A program made the position numbers and the translations under genes. Shown one piece after another: positions 1 to 9,029 of a DNA stretch of 64,000 nt. The notes under the pieces are model-generated. The model made no database searches and had not been told where the DNA came from. It saw nothing but the letters and a program-made list of their open reading frames with translations. This DNA is from Amycolatopsis viridis (GTDB taxonomy: Bacteria > Actinomycetota > Actinomycetes > Mycobacteriales > Pseudonocardiaceae), in contig NZ_JAANOU010000001.1 in the NCBI RefSeq assembly GCF_011758765.1, forward strand, positions 5,208,001 to 5,272,000. Reading direction: 5' to 3'. The first letter of the stretch is position 1. Each line of letters opens with the position of its first letter.

Positions 1-231
1 GGCGGCCTCCGCCGTGGACGCCCCGCGCAGCAGCGCGCGTTGCATCAGTTCGAGGCGGCCGATGTCGGCGGCGCAGTAGCGGCGGTGCTTGCCGCCGGTG
101 TGCCGGCTCGGGCCGAGCCCGTAGCGGCGGTCCCAGGTGCGCAGCGTCGACGGCGCGACCCCGAGCCGCCGGGCGACGGCGGCCACGGGCATCGTCGGCT
201 CGGTCTGACCGGCACCCCTCGGACGGCTCAC
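1..231 (-). CDS. MerR-family HTH regulator, N-terminal part
   Basis: The visible 77 residues hold a winged helix-turn-helix of the MerR type. They contain MPVAAVARRLGVAPSTLRTW followed by DRRYGLGPSRH and HRRY, the usual helix-turn-helix plus wing with the R-RYGL signature. The gene runs off the left edge, so the effector domain is not seen. I chose the GTG at 231 because a promoter-like -35/-10 pair at 262-267 and 239-244 puts the transcription start almost on this codon (leaderless); an ATG at 192 is the alternative. It is divergent from whiB3. The DNA-binding role is family knowledge; its target is unknown. Confidence 0.8.
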   Translation of the reverse strand, partial: MSRPRGAGQTEPTMPVAAVARRLGVAPSTLRTWDRRYGLGPSRHTGGKHRRYCAADIGRLELMQRALLRGASTAEAA

Positions 232-238
232 CCGGTCC

Positions 239-267
239 AATATCCCGGCGCCACTCGAACGGGGCAA
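239..267 (-). promoter_or_regulatory. Candidate promoter of the MerR gene
   Basis: On the minus strand TTGCCC (262-267) is followed after 17 nt by GATATT (239-244). The GTG at 231 lies 7 nt beyond the hexamer, as expected for a leaderless transcript. Confidence 0.45.
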
Positions 268-353
268 CTTGAATCGGTTTCGTTATTTTGCCTGTTTACG
301 GGCCTGATCTCACGCATCCGGGGGAACCTGACGGCTGAATCACCCGGATTCCC

Positions 354-382
354 TTGAACAACTATTGGCGCGCTTCTAACGT
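354..382 (+). promoter_or_regulatory. Candidate whiB3 promoter
   Basis: TTGAAC (354-359) and TAACGT (377-382) are separated by exactly 17 nt, giving a predicted 5'UTR of about 70 nt before the whiB3 ATG. TAACGTTA is itself a palindrome and could also be a protein-binding site. Confidence 0.5.
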
Positions 383-459
383 TACCGCCGTTGCGCCATT
401 CGGAGTAATCGCCGGGCAACACAGCAGGGGTGGCAGGACCGAATCGGAGGGCGGTCACG

Positions 460-762
460 ATGGCAGACACGCGCAGGCTCCCGGGCCCGAACGCCGATAT
501 CTGGGATTGGCAGCTACGGGGGTCGTGCAGGGGGATGGACAGCGGCGCGTTTTTCCACCCGGACGGGGAGCGGGGGCCGGCGAGAGCACGACGGGAGGCC
601 CGCGCGAAGGCGATCTGCCAATCCTGTCCGGTGCTGCGGTTGTGCCGGGAGCACGCACTCGCGGTGCACGAACCCTACGGGATCTGGGGCGGGCTCTCGG
701 AGGCCGAACGGGAGACCATCATCCGCACCGGAAAACCGCAGTTGACCCTTTCCGGGCACTAG
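460..762 (+). CDS. whiB3: WhiB3/WhiD-type iron-sulfur regulator
   Basis: This 100-aa protein is a WhiB-like transcription factor carrying a redox-sensitive [4Fe-4S] cluster. Four cysteine ligands are visible at C23, C53, C56 and C62 (CQSCPVLRLC), followed by the GIWGG turn at 74-78 and a short basic/polar tail. The N-terminus LPGPNADIWDWQL and the FFHPDGERG motif are typical of the WhiB3 (Mycobacterium)/WhiD (Streptomyces) subgroup rather than WhiB1, 2 or 7. ATG 460 is chosen because GGAGG lies at 446-450; a GTG at 430 in frame is too far upstream. As in M. tuberculosis it sits beside groEL1. WhiB3/WhiD proteins influence redox balance, lipid metabolism or sporulation; the exact role here is inferred. 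Confidence 0.93.
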   Translation: MADTRRLPGPNADIWDWQLRGSCRGMDSGAFFHPDGERGPARARREARAKAICQSCPVLRLCREHALAVHEPYGIWGGLSEAERETIIRTGKPQLTLSGH

Positions 763-779
763 CCGGAACGGAAAAACTC

Positions 780-821
780 AGGACGGCACCCGGGGCACAC
801 GTGTCAGCCGGGTGCCGTCCT
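780..821. terminator. Bidirectional terminator whiB3/tetR
   Basis: A perfect 14-bp stem (780-793 with 808-821) has a 14-nt loop. On the plus strand it runs into TTTTT (821-825); on the minus strand the AAAAA at 772-776 gives a second U tract. The tetR stop codon (804-806) lies in the loop, so the last codons of tetR form part of the hairpin. Confidence 0.85.
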
Positions 822-1412
822 TTTTCCGGCGAATCGCGGCCACAGCGACATCGCGGTGTCGATGACCGCCTCCAGGTCCGCGAGTTCCGCGCCATCGCGG
901 GCCTGAATCGACATGCCGTGCAAAATCGTTCCGTAGAACCGGACGATCCCCGCGATGTCGGCATCCCCGGGCAGGTCACCCTCGGCCACCGCATGGCGCA
1001 GCCGCTCCTCCAGCTCAGTCAGATTGCCCCGGCGCTTCTCCGCGAGGAAATCCTGCACCGGCCGGTTCTGCTCGGTGCAGTTGACCGCGGCGAGCACGAC
1101 CATGCAGCCGCGTGGATGGTCACTCGCCACAAACTCCCGCGCGCTGTCCCGCAGCCACGTCTCCAGCGCCTCGCGCACCGCCGTTCCCTCCGGCAGGTGG
1201 TGGGCGAACCGCTCGCGGTACCGCTCGACCGCCTCCCGGAACAGGGGCTCCTTCCCGCGGAAAGCCGCGTACAGGCTCGGCGAGCCGATACCCATCGCGG
1301 CGGTCAGATCGGACAGCGAGGTGCCCTCGTAACCGCGCTCCCAGAAGACGTACATCGCCTGGTCCAGTGCCGCGTCCCGGTCGAAGGCGCGTGGACGGCC
1401 GCGTGGTGACAT
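804..1412 (-). CDS. TetR/AcrR-family transcriptional repressor
   Basis: This 202-aa protein has an N-terminal TetR helix-turn-helix: RGRPRAFDRDAALDQAM, then TSLSDLTAAMGIGSPSLYAAF as the recognition helix, with FRGKEPLFREAV following. The C-terminal ligand domain (about 75-195) resembles the YxaF/AcrR-like group with a single conserved Cys in the HPRGCMV segment. Start ATG 1412 is the only sensible one. Its start codon is 15 bp from that of the divergent SDR gene, so it very probably represses that gene and itself. The ligand is not identifiable. Confidence 0.88.
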   Translation of the reverse strand: MSPRGRPRAFDRDAALDQAMYVFWERGYEGTSLSDLTAAMGIGSPSLYAAFRGKEPLFREAVERYRERFAHHLPEGTAVREALETWLRDSAREFVASDHPRGCMVVLAAVNCTEQNRPVQDFLAEKRRGNLTELEERLRHAVAEGDLPGDADIAGIVRFYGTILHGMSIQARDGAELADLEAVIDTAMSLWPRFAGKRTAPG

Positions 1413-1430
1413 GCTTCGCAAAGGCGCATG
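1410..1430. promoter_or_regulatory. Inverted repeat spanning two divergent start codons
   Basis: CATGC (1410-1414) and GCATG (1426-1430) are inverted repeats that include the tetR and SDR start codons. With only 15 bp between the starts, any TetR operator must overlap coding sequence. The arms are short and could arise simply from two facing ATGs. Confidence 0.25.
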
Positions 1431-2168
1431 GGTTCGCTGGACGGCAAGGTGGCACTCGTGACCGGGGGCAGCCGCGGTATCGGCGCCGCGATCGCGCGGA
1501 AGCTGGCGGCGGAAGGGGCGGACGTCGCGCTCACCTACGAACGCGCGGCGTCGCGGGCCGCCGAGGTGGTGGCCTCGATCGAGGGGCTGGGCCGGAAGGC
1601 GCTCGCGATCCAGGCGGACAGCGCCGACGCGGACGCGCTCACCGCCGCCGTCGACCAGGCCGCCGAGGCGCTCGGTGGACTGGACGTGCTGGTCAACAAC
1701 GCCGGCGTCTTCCCGATCGGCACGGTCGAAGACCTCAGCCTGGCCGACTTCGACCGCGCGCTCGCGGTGAACGTGCGAGCGGTGTTCGTGGCGACCCAGG
1801 CGGCGGTACGGCACCTCCGGACCGGCGGCCGGGTCATCACGATCGGCAGCACCCTGGGCGAGCGGGTGACCGGGCCGGGCATGAGCGCGTACTCGGCGTC
1901 GAAGGCGGCCGTGGTCGGGATGAGCCGCGCCTTCGCGCGGGACCTGGGTCCGCGCGGGATCACTTCGGTCGTCGTGCACCCGGGACCGACGGACACGGAC
2001 ATGAACCCGGCCGACGGGCCGCACGCCGCGAGCATCCTCGCGCTGTCCGCCGCCGGGCAGCACGCGACCCCGGACGACGTGGCGGCGACCGTCGCCCACG
2101 TCGCGGGGCCCGCCGGGGCGTTCATCACCGGGTCGACGATCACCGTGGACGGCGGCGTGAACGCGTGA
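1428..2168 (+). CDS. SDR-family NAD(P)-dependent oxidoreductase
   Basis: This is a classical short-chain dehydrogenase of 246 aa. It has a Rossmann cofactor motif TGGSRGIG (12-19), the structural NNAG (90-93), catalytic Ser in ITIGSTLG (S141) and catalytic YSASK (Y155, K159). The TYERA stretch after beta-2 carries Arg39, compatible with NADP(H) preference, as in 3-oxoacyl reductase-like members. The C-terminus GSTITVDGGVNA is canonical. The start at ATG 1428 gives the usual 10 residues before the glycine motif. It is divergent from a TetR gene, a common pairing for inducible detoxification SDRs. The substrate cannot be assigned. Confidence 0.92.
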   Translation: MGSLDGKVALVTGGSRGIGAAIARKLAAEGADVALTYERAASRAAEVVASIEGLGRKALAIQADSADADALTAAVDQAAEALGGLDVLVNNAGVFPIGTVEDLSLADFDRALAVNVRAVFVATQAAVRHLRTGGRVITIGSTLGERVTGPGMSAYSASKAAVVGMSRAFARDLGPRGITSVVVHPGPTDTDMNPADGPHAASILALSAAGQHATPDDVAATVAHVAGPAGAFITGSTITVDGGVNA

Positions 2169-2220
2169 CACGCCCCAACTGACCCGGAGCGGCACCGGCG
2201 GTTCCGCCCCGCCAGAAGAA

Positions 2221-2249
2221 GAAGGCCCCCGCTGGTCGCGGGGGCCTTC
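2221..2249. terminator. Bidirectional terminator SDR/groEL1
   Basis: A perfect 12-bp stem GAAGGCCCCCGC/GCGGGGGCCTTC with a 5-nt loop lies between the convergent SDR gene and groEL1. T/A-rich bases flank both sides. Confidence 0.8.
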
Positions 2250-2257
2250 TGCCGTGG

Positions 2258-3935
<1,678 letters not shown>

Positions 3936-3951
3936 CACCGCAGCGCCGATG

Positions 3952-4245
3952 TCAGTTGACGACAGCCAGCACGTCGCGAGCGGACAGGATCAGGTAGTCC
4001 TCACCGTTGTACTTGACCTCGGTGCCGCCGTACTTCGAGTAGATGACGACGTCCCCGACGTTCACGTCGACGGGGATGCGGTTGCCCTTGTCGTCGACAC
4101 GGCCCGGGCCCACGGCCAGAACCTTGCCCTCCTGGGGCTTCTCCTTGGCGGTGTCGGGGATGACGAGGCCGGAGGCGGTCGTCTCCTCGGCCTCGCTCGT
4201 CTGGACAACGATCTTGTCCTCGAGCGGTTTGATGTTCACGCTCAC
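3952..4245 (-). CDS. groES: 10-kDa co-chaperonin GroES
   Basis: This 97-aa co-chaperonin caps the GroEL ring. It has the typical [11 protein letters not shown] start, the [19 protein letters not shown] mobile loop and the [14 protein letters not shown] end segment. The start is taken as the GTG at 4245 because a GGAGG lies 8 nt upstream (minus strand, within 4254-4258). A GTG at 4260 would add five residues not found in the family and would contain that ribosome-binding site. It is the first gene of groES-groEL1, with a CIRCE element overlapping its promoter, so heat-shock repression by HrcA is expected. Confidence 0.96.
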   Translation of the reverse strand: MSVNIKPLEDKIVVQTSEAEETTASGLVIPDTAKEKPQEGKVLAVGPGRVDDKGNRIPVDVNVGDVVIYSKYGGTEVKYNGEDYLILSARDVLAVVN

Positions 4246-4351
4246 CGGGTTGACCTCCACGGGTCGTCGAAAGCGTTGGCAGGTACTTACTTGGTTTCGG
4301 CGCCTACCACCCCCGCCGTCGCGGGTGCCGGGGCGTGTGCGGTGCCTTCGA

Positions 4352-4386
4352 TTAGCACTCTAGCCACGGGAGTGCTAGCCGCGCAA
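4352..4386 (-). promoter_or_regulatory. groES promoter with CIRCE operator (HrcA site)
   Basis: TTAGCACTC (4352-4360), a 9-nt spacer and GAGTGCTAG (4370-4378) match the CIRCE consensus with one change in the last base. On the minus strand TTGCGC (4381-4386) and TAGAGT (4357-4362), 18 nt apart, form a promoter whose spacer and -10 are covered by CIRCE. HrcA binding would therefore block RNA polymerase directly. Confidence 0.9.
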
Positions 4387-4500
4387 GGAGGGTCCCCCGG
4401 TACGGCACGGCCGGCCCGCCGGGGTGCCTGACCGGCGGCTTTACCGGCCTGATCACGGAGCGGGGTCGCCATCTCACTCGTTGAGCGGTGTCGGCGTTCC

Positions 4501-4530
4501 GGGCCGTTCCCTACCTTGGGAACCGGCCCG
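4501..4530 (+). other. Inverted repeat upstream of the Cys-rich micro-gene
   Basis: GGGCCGTTCCC and GGGAACCGGCCC face each other across 4501-4530 with one bulged base, ending 28 nt before the ATG at 4558. A weak -10-like TACCTT (4512-4517) lies inside. It may be an operator or a leader hairpin. Confidence 0.35.
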
Positions 4531-4557
4531 GACGCGACTGGAAGGGATGGTGTTCCG

Positions 4558-4623
4558 ATGGGTGGTTGCAGCTGTTGCAGCTCGTGCAGTGGCTCCGGAT
4601 GCGGGTGCTGCGGAAGCTGCTAG
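4558..4623 (+). CDS. 21-residue cysteine-rich peptide (two CxCCxxC motifs)
   Basis: The reading frame ATG 4558 to TAG 4621-4623 encodes 21 residues, 8 of them Cys (positions 4, 6, 7, 10, 15, 17, 18, 21). The rest are almost only Gly and Ser. The cysteines form two copies of CxCCxxC separated by SGSG. A purine-rich GGAAGGGA ribosome-binding site lies about 10 nt upstream and a strong hairpin terminator follows 15 nt after the stop. It is transcribed away from groES. The pattern suggests metal binding (metallothionein-like) or a modified peptide; I recognise no family. It is too short for ordinary gene finders, and no same-strand gene follows within 950 nt, which argues against a cysteine attenuator leader. 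Confidence 0.55.
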   Translation: MGGCSCCSSCSGSGCGCCGSC

Positions 4624-4638
4624 CGCCGGCCTCGACCT

Positions 4639-4676
4639 GAGCGGCCCGGGAACCACCGTGTGGTCCCGGGCCGCTC
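4639..4676. terminator. Strong hairpin between Cys-rich gene and oxidoreductase
   Basis: A 17-bp stem (GAGCGGCCCGGG..ACCAC with GTGGT..CCCGGGCCGCTC) with one bulged A and a 3-nt loop sits between the convergent micro-gene (ends 4623) and the oxidoreductase (ends 4682). Confidence 0.75.
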
Positions 4677-4681
4677 GCCGT

Positions 4682-5536
4682 CTACACGGTCAGCACGATC
4701 TTCCCCCGCACCCGGCCGCTCTCGCTCAGCTCGTGGGCCTTCGCCGCGTCCTCCAGGGGCAGCACCTGCGACACGTGCACCCGGACGCCCTCCACCGCGC
4801 TCGCCAGCTCCGCGCCGGAGGGCTGCACGTAGAACCGCCGGTAGCGCGGGTCCTCCGTCGCGTCGTTGCCCTGCGCGTCGATGAGCACGCCGTCCGGCGT
4901 GAGGACCTCGAGCGAGCGTGACCCGTAGGAACCGCCGACCAGGTCGCACACCACGTCCACCCCGGCGACCGCCGTCGTGAAGTCCACCGCCGTGTGGTCG
5001 ATCAGTTCGTCCGCCCCGAGCGCGCGCAGGAAGTCGTGGTTCACCGGCCGCGCCGTGCCGATCACGTACGCGCCCCGCGCCTTCGCCACCTGCACCGCGA
5101 CGTGCCCGACCCCGCCGGCCGCCGCGTGGATCAGCACCCGTTGTCCCGGCCGCACGCCGGCAAGCGCTTGGGTCGCCGTCAGCACCGCGGTTGGCGACGC
5201 GGCGGCCGCGACGTGGTCCAGCTCAGCCGGCTTGGGCGCCAACGCCGACGACGGCACCGCCACGTACTCGGCGTACGCGCCCCACTGCGACATCACCAGC
5301 CCGAACACCTCCTCCCCCGTCTCCTCGACCACACCGGAGAAGTCCAGCCCGAGCCGGAACGGCGGCTCGAACGGCCACTGCTCGATGAGTCCACGGCGCA
5401 GCATCCAGTCCGCCGGGTTCACCCCCGCCGCGTGCACCCGCACCAGTACCTCGCCCGGTCCCGGCACCGGACGCGGCGCGTCCACGACCTCCAGCACCTC
5501 GGGCCCGCCCAGGGCCCGCACATCAACAGCTCGCAT
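4682..5536 (-). CDS. Zinc-free NADP-dependent quinone-type oxidoreductase (MDR family)
   Basis: This 284-aa protein is a medium-chain dehydrogenase/reductase. The GroES-like fold covers about 1-110 (PRPVPGPGEVLVRVHAAGVN, PADW) and the Rossmann domain carries AAAGGVGHVAVQ near 135-146. The catalytic zinc ligands of alcohol dehydrogenases are absent, as in the QOR/zeta-crystallin branch. Start ATG 5536 gives the family-typical MRAV beginning; in-frame codons up to 5605 would overlap the divergent HxlR gene. The ribosome-binding site is weak. It is divergent from an HxlR regulator, so induction by reactive quinones or aldehydes is a reasonable inference; the substrate is unknown. Confidence 0.9.
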   Translation of the reverse strand: MRAVDVRALGGPEVLEVVDAPRPVPGPGEVLVRVHAAGVNPADWMLRRGLIEQWPFEPPFRLGLDFSGVVEETGEEVFGLVMSQWGAYAEYVAVPSSALAPKPAELDHVAAAASPTAVLTATQALAGVRPGQRVLIHAAAGGVGHVAVQVAKARGAYVIGTARPVNHDFLRALGADELIDHTAVDFTTAVAGVDVVCDLVGGSYGSRSLEVLTPDGVLIDAQGNDATEDPRYRRFYVQPSGAELASAVEGVRVHVSQVLPLEDAAKAHELSESGRVRGKIVLTV

Positions 5537-5558
5537 GCCGAAGATCGTCGACTCGTAC

Positions 5559-5612
5559 GGTATCCGTTGTAAAGAAGGCACCTTCCTGATATCCAGGTAC
5601 CTCATGGATACC
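5559..5612. promoter_or_regulatory. Candidate HxlR operator region
   Basis: Between the divergent oxidoreductase and HxlR starts are GGTATCC (5559-5565), the palindrome GAAGG-CA-CCTTC (5574-5585), GATATCC (5588-5594) and GGATACC (5606-5612). The outer GGTATCC/GGATACC pair is a perfect 7-bp inverted repeat; its right arm overlaps the HxlR start codon. Confidence 0.5.
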
Positions 5613-5987
5613 GTCCAGTCCTACCTGAAGGCTTGCCCGGCCCGCACCGTGCTCGACACGCTCGCCAACAAGTGGAACCTGCTGGTACTCAGCTCACTGC
5701 GCCGCCACGACGGCCCGATGCGGTTCAACGAGCTGCGCCGCCTGCTCGAGGGCATCACGCAGAAATCGCTCACCCAGACGCTGCGCGTCCTGGAGCGCGA
5801 CGGCCTGGTCGACCGGGCCGTCTACCCGACCGTGCCGCCGCGGGTCGAATACGCGGTGACGGACCTGGGCGCGCAGGTCGGGGACATGTTCTCCATCCTC
5901 GGCGACTGGGCCCAGGAGCACGTGGACGAGATCCTGGCGGCCCGGGAGGCGTTCGACAACCGGCCGACACCCGGACCGGTCCGGTAG
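5604..5987 (+). CDS. HxlR-family winged-helix regulator
   Basis: This 127-aa protein is a single winged-helix domain of the HxlR type: conserved Cys11 in the KACPARTVLDTLANKWNLL segment, RFNELRRLLEGITQKSLTQTL recognition region and the YPTVPPRVEYAVTDLG wing. In HxlR relatives such as YodB and HypR the N-terminal Cys senses quinones, diamide or aldehydes; its presence here suggests redox sensing. ATG 5604 is used because it gives the standard seven to ten residues ahead of the Cys. It is divergent from the quinone-type oxidoreductase and most likely controls it. Confidence 0.9.
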   Translation: MDTVQSYLKACPARTVLDTLANKWNLLVLSSLRRHDGPMRFNELRRLLEGITQKSLTQTLRVLERDGLVDRAVYPTVPPRVEYAVTDLGAQVGDMFSILGDWAQEHVDEILAAREAFDNRPTPGPVR

Positions 5988-5999
5988 TTCCCAACCGGG

Positions 6000-6028
6000 T
6001 TGACCGTCGGTAGTTTCCTCGCTACAAG
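6000..6028 (+). promoter_or_regulatory. Candidate amidase promoter
   Basis: TTGACC (6000-6005) is followed after 17 nt by TACAAG (6023-6028), just ahead of the GAGGGAGG ribosome-binding site (6031-6038). The resulting leader would be very short; TAGTTT at 6011-6016 is an alternative -10. Confidence 0.35.
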
Positions 6029-6042
6029 ACGAGGGAGGCTGC

Positions 6043-7953
6043 ATGACGTCGATCACCCGCCGCCACGCGCTGCGCGCGTTCGCCGCCGGAACCGCGGGGG
6101 TCACCGCGGTCTCCGGCGCGTCCATCCCCGGCGCGTCGGCCGCCACGGGCGGGGCGCGGCAGCGCGCCTTCGCCGCCGCGGCCGCGGAGTTCGGCGTCCC
6201 GGAGCCCGTGCTGCTCGCCGTGTCTTACCTGAAGTCCCGCTGGGACTCGCACGGCGGCGCGCCGAGCACCGGTGCCGGTTTCGGCCCGCTGCACCTGACC
6301 GACCTGCGTGCCGTCGCCGCCGGCGGTAGCCACCACGACCACGGCGCCGAGGACCCGCGGGGCGACACCGCGCGCCGGGTACTGACCCCCCGCACGTCGC
6401 CGGCGTTGCAGACGGTCGACCTCGCCGCGTCGCTGACCGGGGTGGACGCCGAGACGCTGCGGACGGACCCGGAGCAGAACATCCGGGGTGGTGCCGCGGT
6501 GCTGGCCCACTACCAGCGCGAGCTGGGTGTGCGTGCGGACCGGCCGGACGACTGGTACGGCGCGGTCGCCCGCTACAGCGGGTCCTCGGACACCGGGGCC
6601 GCGGCGTTCTTCGCCGACCAGGTGTTCGCGACGATCACCACCGGCGCGAGCCGCACCACCGACGACGGACAGGCCGTCACGCTCCCCGCGACGCCGGTGT
6701 CGCCGCGCCGCGAGCAGGTGCGCGCGCTCGGGTTGCCCACCATCGCCGAGGGTGCGCCTGAGGCGCCGCCCGGCTTGCCCGTCGAGTGGATCCCGGCGCC
6801 GTACCAGGACCTCGGCAACGGCGACTACGGCAACTACGACCAGGCCGACCGGCCGAACTCCCAGCAGATCACGCACATCGTCATCCACGACACCGAATGC
6901 AGCTACGACGAGGCGATCGGCCTGGTGCAGGACCCGACCTACGTGTCGTGGCACTACACGCTGCGCTCGACCGACGGGCACGTCGCGCAACACGTGCTGA
7001 CCAAGGACGTCGCCTGGCACGCCGGGAACTGGTACCTCAACGCGAAGTCGATCGGCATCGAGCACGAGGGGTTCGCGGCGCAGGGCACCTGGTTCACCGA
7101 GGCGATGTACCGGGCATCGGCCACGCTGGTGCGGTACCTGGCCGGGAAGTACCGGATCCCGCTGGACCGCGAGCACATCGTGGGCCACGACAACGTGCCC
7201 GGCACGGTGCCGTCGACGGTGGCGGGGATGCACTGGGACCCGGCGCCGTACTGGGACTGGGCGCACTACTTCGACCTGCTCGGCGCACCGCTGAGCCGGC
7301 GGCCGCTGCGGCAGCCGACCGGGATGGTCATGATCAAGCCGGACTTCGCGTCGAACACCACCGGCTACACGGGATGCGACACGTCGGCGCCCGCCGCCGC
7401 GTGCCCCGCACGCGGGTCGTCGGCCCTGTTCCTGCGCACCGAGCCGCGCGACGACGCGCCACTGCTGTCCGACCCCGGCCTGCACCCCGACGGCGGGCCC
7501 TCGACCACCGGGATCTCCGACGTGGGCAGCCGGGTCTCGACCGGCCAGCGGTACGCGGTGGCCGAGACGCGCGGCGACTGGACCGCCATCTGGTTCCTCG
7601 GCCAGCAGGGGTGGCTGCGCTCGTCCGGCGTGGTACCGGTGCTGGGCCAGGTGGTGACGCCGAGGCCGGGCCTCGAATCGGTGCCGGTGTACGGACGGGC
7701 GTATCCGGAGCCCGCGGCGTACCCGGCCGGCATCCCGCCGCAGGAGATCGTGCCGCTGCAATACACGCTGCCCGCGGGCCAGAAGTACACCGCAGGCCCG
7801 GCTGTGCCGGGCGAGTACCTGTGGGCGACGACCTTCGACCCGGCGCAGCACGTCGTGGTGCGCGGGACGACGCAGTACGTGCAGATCCAGTTCGGCCACC
7901 GGGTGGCCTTCGTGAAGCTGGACGACGTGCTGGTGACACGCACCCGCCCCTGA
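6043..7953 (+). CDS. Secreted N-acetylmuramoyl-L-alanine amidase (PGRP/amidase_2) with SH3-like tail
   Basis: This 636-aa exported peptidoglycan hydrolase begins with a Tat-like signal (RR at 6-7, hydrophobic stretch, probable cleavage after ASA near 33). A lysozyme/transglycosylase-like segment follows (about 40-75) in which the position where family members usually have Glu holds Lys64. The amidase_2/PGRP domain (about 272-425) shows HIVIHDTE, WHYTLRSTDG, DVAWHAGNW and HDNVPGT, the zinc-ligand His pattern. The rest is a repeated SH3-like wall-binding region. GAGGGAGG precedes ATG 6043. It should cut the lactyl-amide bond of the stem peptide outside the membrane. The gene stands alone, convergent with tsaD. 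Confidence 0.88.
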   Translation: MTSITRRHALRAFAAGTAGVTAVSGASIPGASAATGGARQRAFAAAAAEFGVPEPVLLAVSYLKSRWDSHGGAPSTGAGFGPLHLTDLRAVAAGGSHHDHGAEDPRGDTARRVLTPRTSPALQTVDLAASLTGVDAETLRTDPEQNIRGGAAVLAHYQRELGVRADRPDDWYGAVARYSGSSDTGAAAFFADQVFATITTGASRTTDDGQAVTLPATPVSPRREQVRALGLPTIAEGAPEAPPGLPVEWIPAPYQDLGNGDYGNYDQADRPNSQQITHIVIHDTECSYDEAIGLVQDPTYVSWHYTLRSTDGHVAQHVLTKDVAWHAGNWYLNAKSIGIEHEGFAAQGTWFTEAMYRASATLVRYLAGKYRIPLDREHIVGHDNVPGTVPSTVAGMHWDPAPYWDWAHYFDLLGAPLSRRPLRQPTGMVMIKPDFASNTTGYTGCDTSAPAAACPARGSSALFLRTEPRDDAPLLSDPGLHPDGGPSTTGISDVGSRVSTGQRYAVAETRGDWTAIWFLGQQGWLRSSGVVPVLGQVVTPRPGLESVPVYGRAYPEPAAYPAGIPPQEIVPLQYTLPAGQKYTAGPAVPGEYLWATTFDPAQHVVVRGTTQYVQIQFGHRVAFVKLDDVLVTRTRP

Positions 7954-7976
7954 CCACCGCGCCCCGGCCGGGCGGT

Positions 7977-9029
7977 CTACGCCTCGATCGAAACGATCTC
8001 CACCGGCAGCGCCGGGTTCGCCGACAGGTCCAGCGCCGACGGCTTCCGGCCGGCGGCGACCACGTGCGCACCCAGCGCGGCGATCATCGCGCCGTTGTCG
8101 GTGCACAGGCGCGGCCTCGGCACCCGCAGTTCGATCCCCGCGGCCGCGCACCGCTCACGCGCCAGGGCCGACAGCCGGGAGTTCGCGGCGACCCCGCCGG
8201 AGATCACCAGCGTGCCGATGCCCTCCTCCTGCGCCGCGCGGACCGCCTTCGCGGTCAGCACATCGGCCACTGCCTCCTGGAAGGAGGCCGCGACGTCGTC
8301 GACCGGGATCTCCTCGCCCCGGCGCTCGGCGTTCTCCACCCACCGCGCCACCGCGGTCTTCAGCCCGGAGAACGAGAAATCGTACTTCGCGTCGCGCGGT
8401 CCGGTCATGCCACGCGGGAAGGCGATCGCCGACGGGTTGCCCGCCCGCGCGGCCGCGTCGATCGGCGGCCCGCCGGGGTAGGGCAGGCCCAGCACGCGGG
8501 CGACCTTGTCGTACGCCTCACCGGCAGCATCGTCCACAGTGGATCCCAGCTCGGTGATCCCGCCGGCGATGTCGTCCACTCGCAACAGCTGCGTGTGGCC
8601 ACCGGACACCAGCAGCGCCAGGCACGGCTCCGGCAGCGGGCCGTGCTGAAGCGTGTCCACCGCGATGTGCCCGGCCAGGTGGTTGACGCCGTAGAGCGGG
8701 ACGTCCAGCGCCGCCGCGTACGCCTTCGCCGCCGAGACACCGACCAGCAGCGCACCGGCCAGGCCCGGGCCGGCGGTCACCGCGATCGCGTCCACATCGG
8801 ACAAACCGAGCCCGGCCGTGGCGAACGCGCGCTGCGCGGTCGGGACCATCGCCTCCAGGTGGGCGCGGCTGGCGACCTCCGGCACCACACCGCCGAAGCG
8901 GGCGTGCTGCTCGACACTGGAGGCCACCTCGTCCGCGAGCAGCTCGACGGTGCCGTCGCCGTGCAGCCGCACGAGACCGACACCGGTTTCGTCGCAGGAG
9001 CTCTCGATGCCGAGGATCACGCGGGACAT
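7977..9029 (-). CDS. tsaD: tRNA t6A threonylcarbamoyltransferase TsaD
   Basis: This 350-aa Kae1/TsaD (Gcp) protein transfers the threonylcarbamoyl group from TC-AMP to A37 of ANN-decoding tRNAs together with TsaB and TsaE. Visible marks are the N-terminal GIESSCDET, the iron-binding His pair in NHLAGH (H117, H121), the phosphate loop LVSGGHTQL and the late [11 protein letters not shown] and CTDNGAMIA motifs. It is the last gene of tsaB-rimI-tsaD; its ATG overlaps the rimI stop by one base (TGATG), so translation is coupled. The length is normal for actinobacteria. Confidence 0.97.
   Translation of the reverse strand: MSRVILGIESSCDETGVGLVRLHGDGTVELLADEVASSVEQHARFGGVVPEVASRAHLEAMVPTAQRAFATAGLGLSDVDAIAVTAGPGLAGALLVGVSAAKAYAAALDVPLYGVNHLAGHIAVDTLQHGPLPEPCLALLVSGGHTQLLRVDDIAGGITELGSTVDDAAGEAYDKVARVLGLPYPGGPPIDAAARAGNPSAIAFPRGMTGPRDAKYDFSFSGLKTAVARWVENAERRGEEIPVDDVAASFQEAVADVLTAKAVRAAQEEGIGTLVISGGVAANSRLSALARERCAAAGIELRVPRPRLCTDNGAMIAALGAHVVAAGRKPSALDLSANPALPVEIVSIEA

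Noticed and set aside
804-2195. Extended 463-codon minus-strand frame including the TetR gene.
   Set aside because: The upstream part is antisense to the SDR gene; the TetR protein starts naturally at ATG 1412.
4558-4676. Cysteine-attenuator leader peptide.
   Set aside because: No same-strand gene follows for about 980 nt and the hairpin faces a convergent gene, so there is nothing to attenuate.
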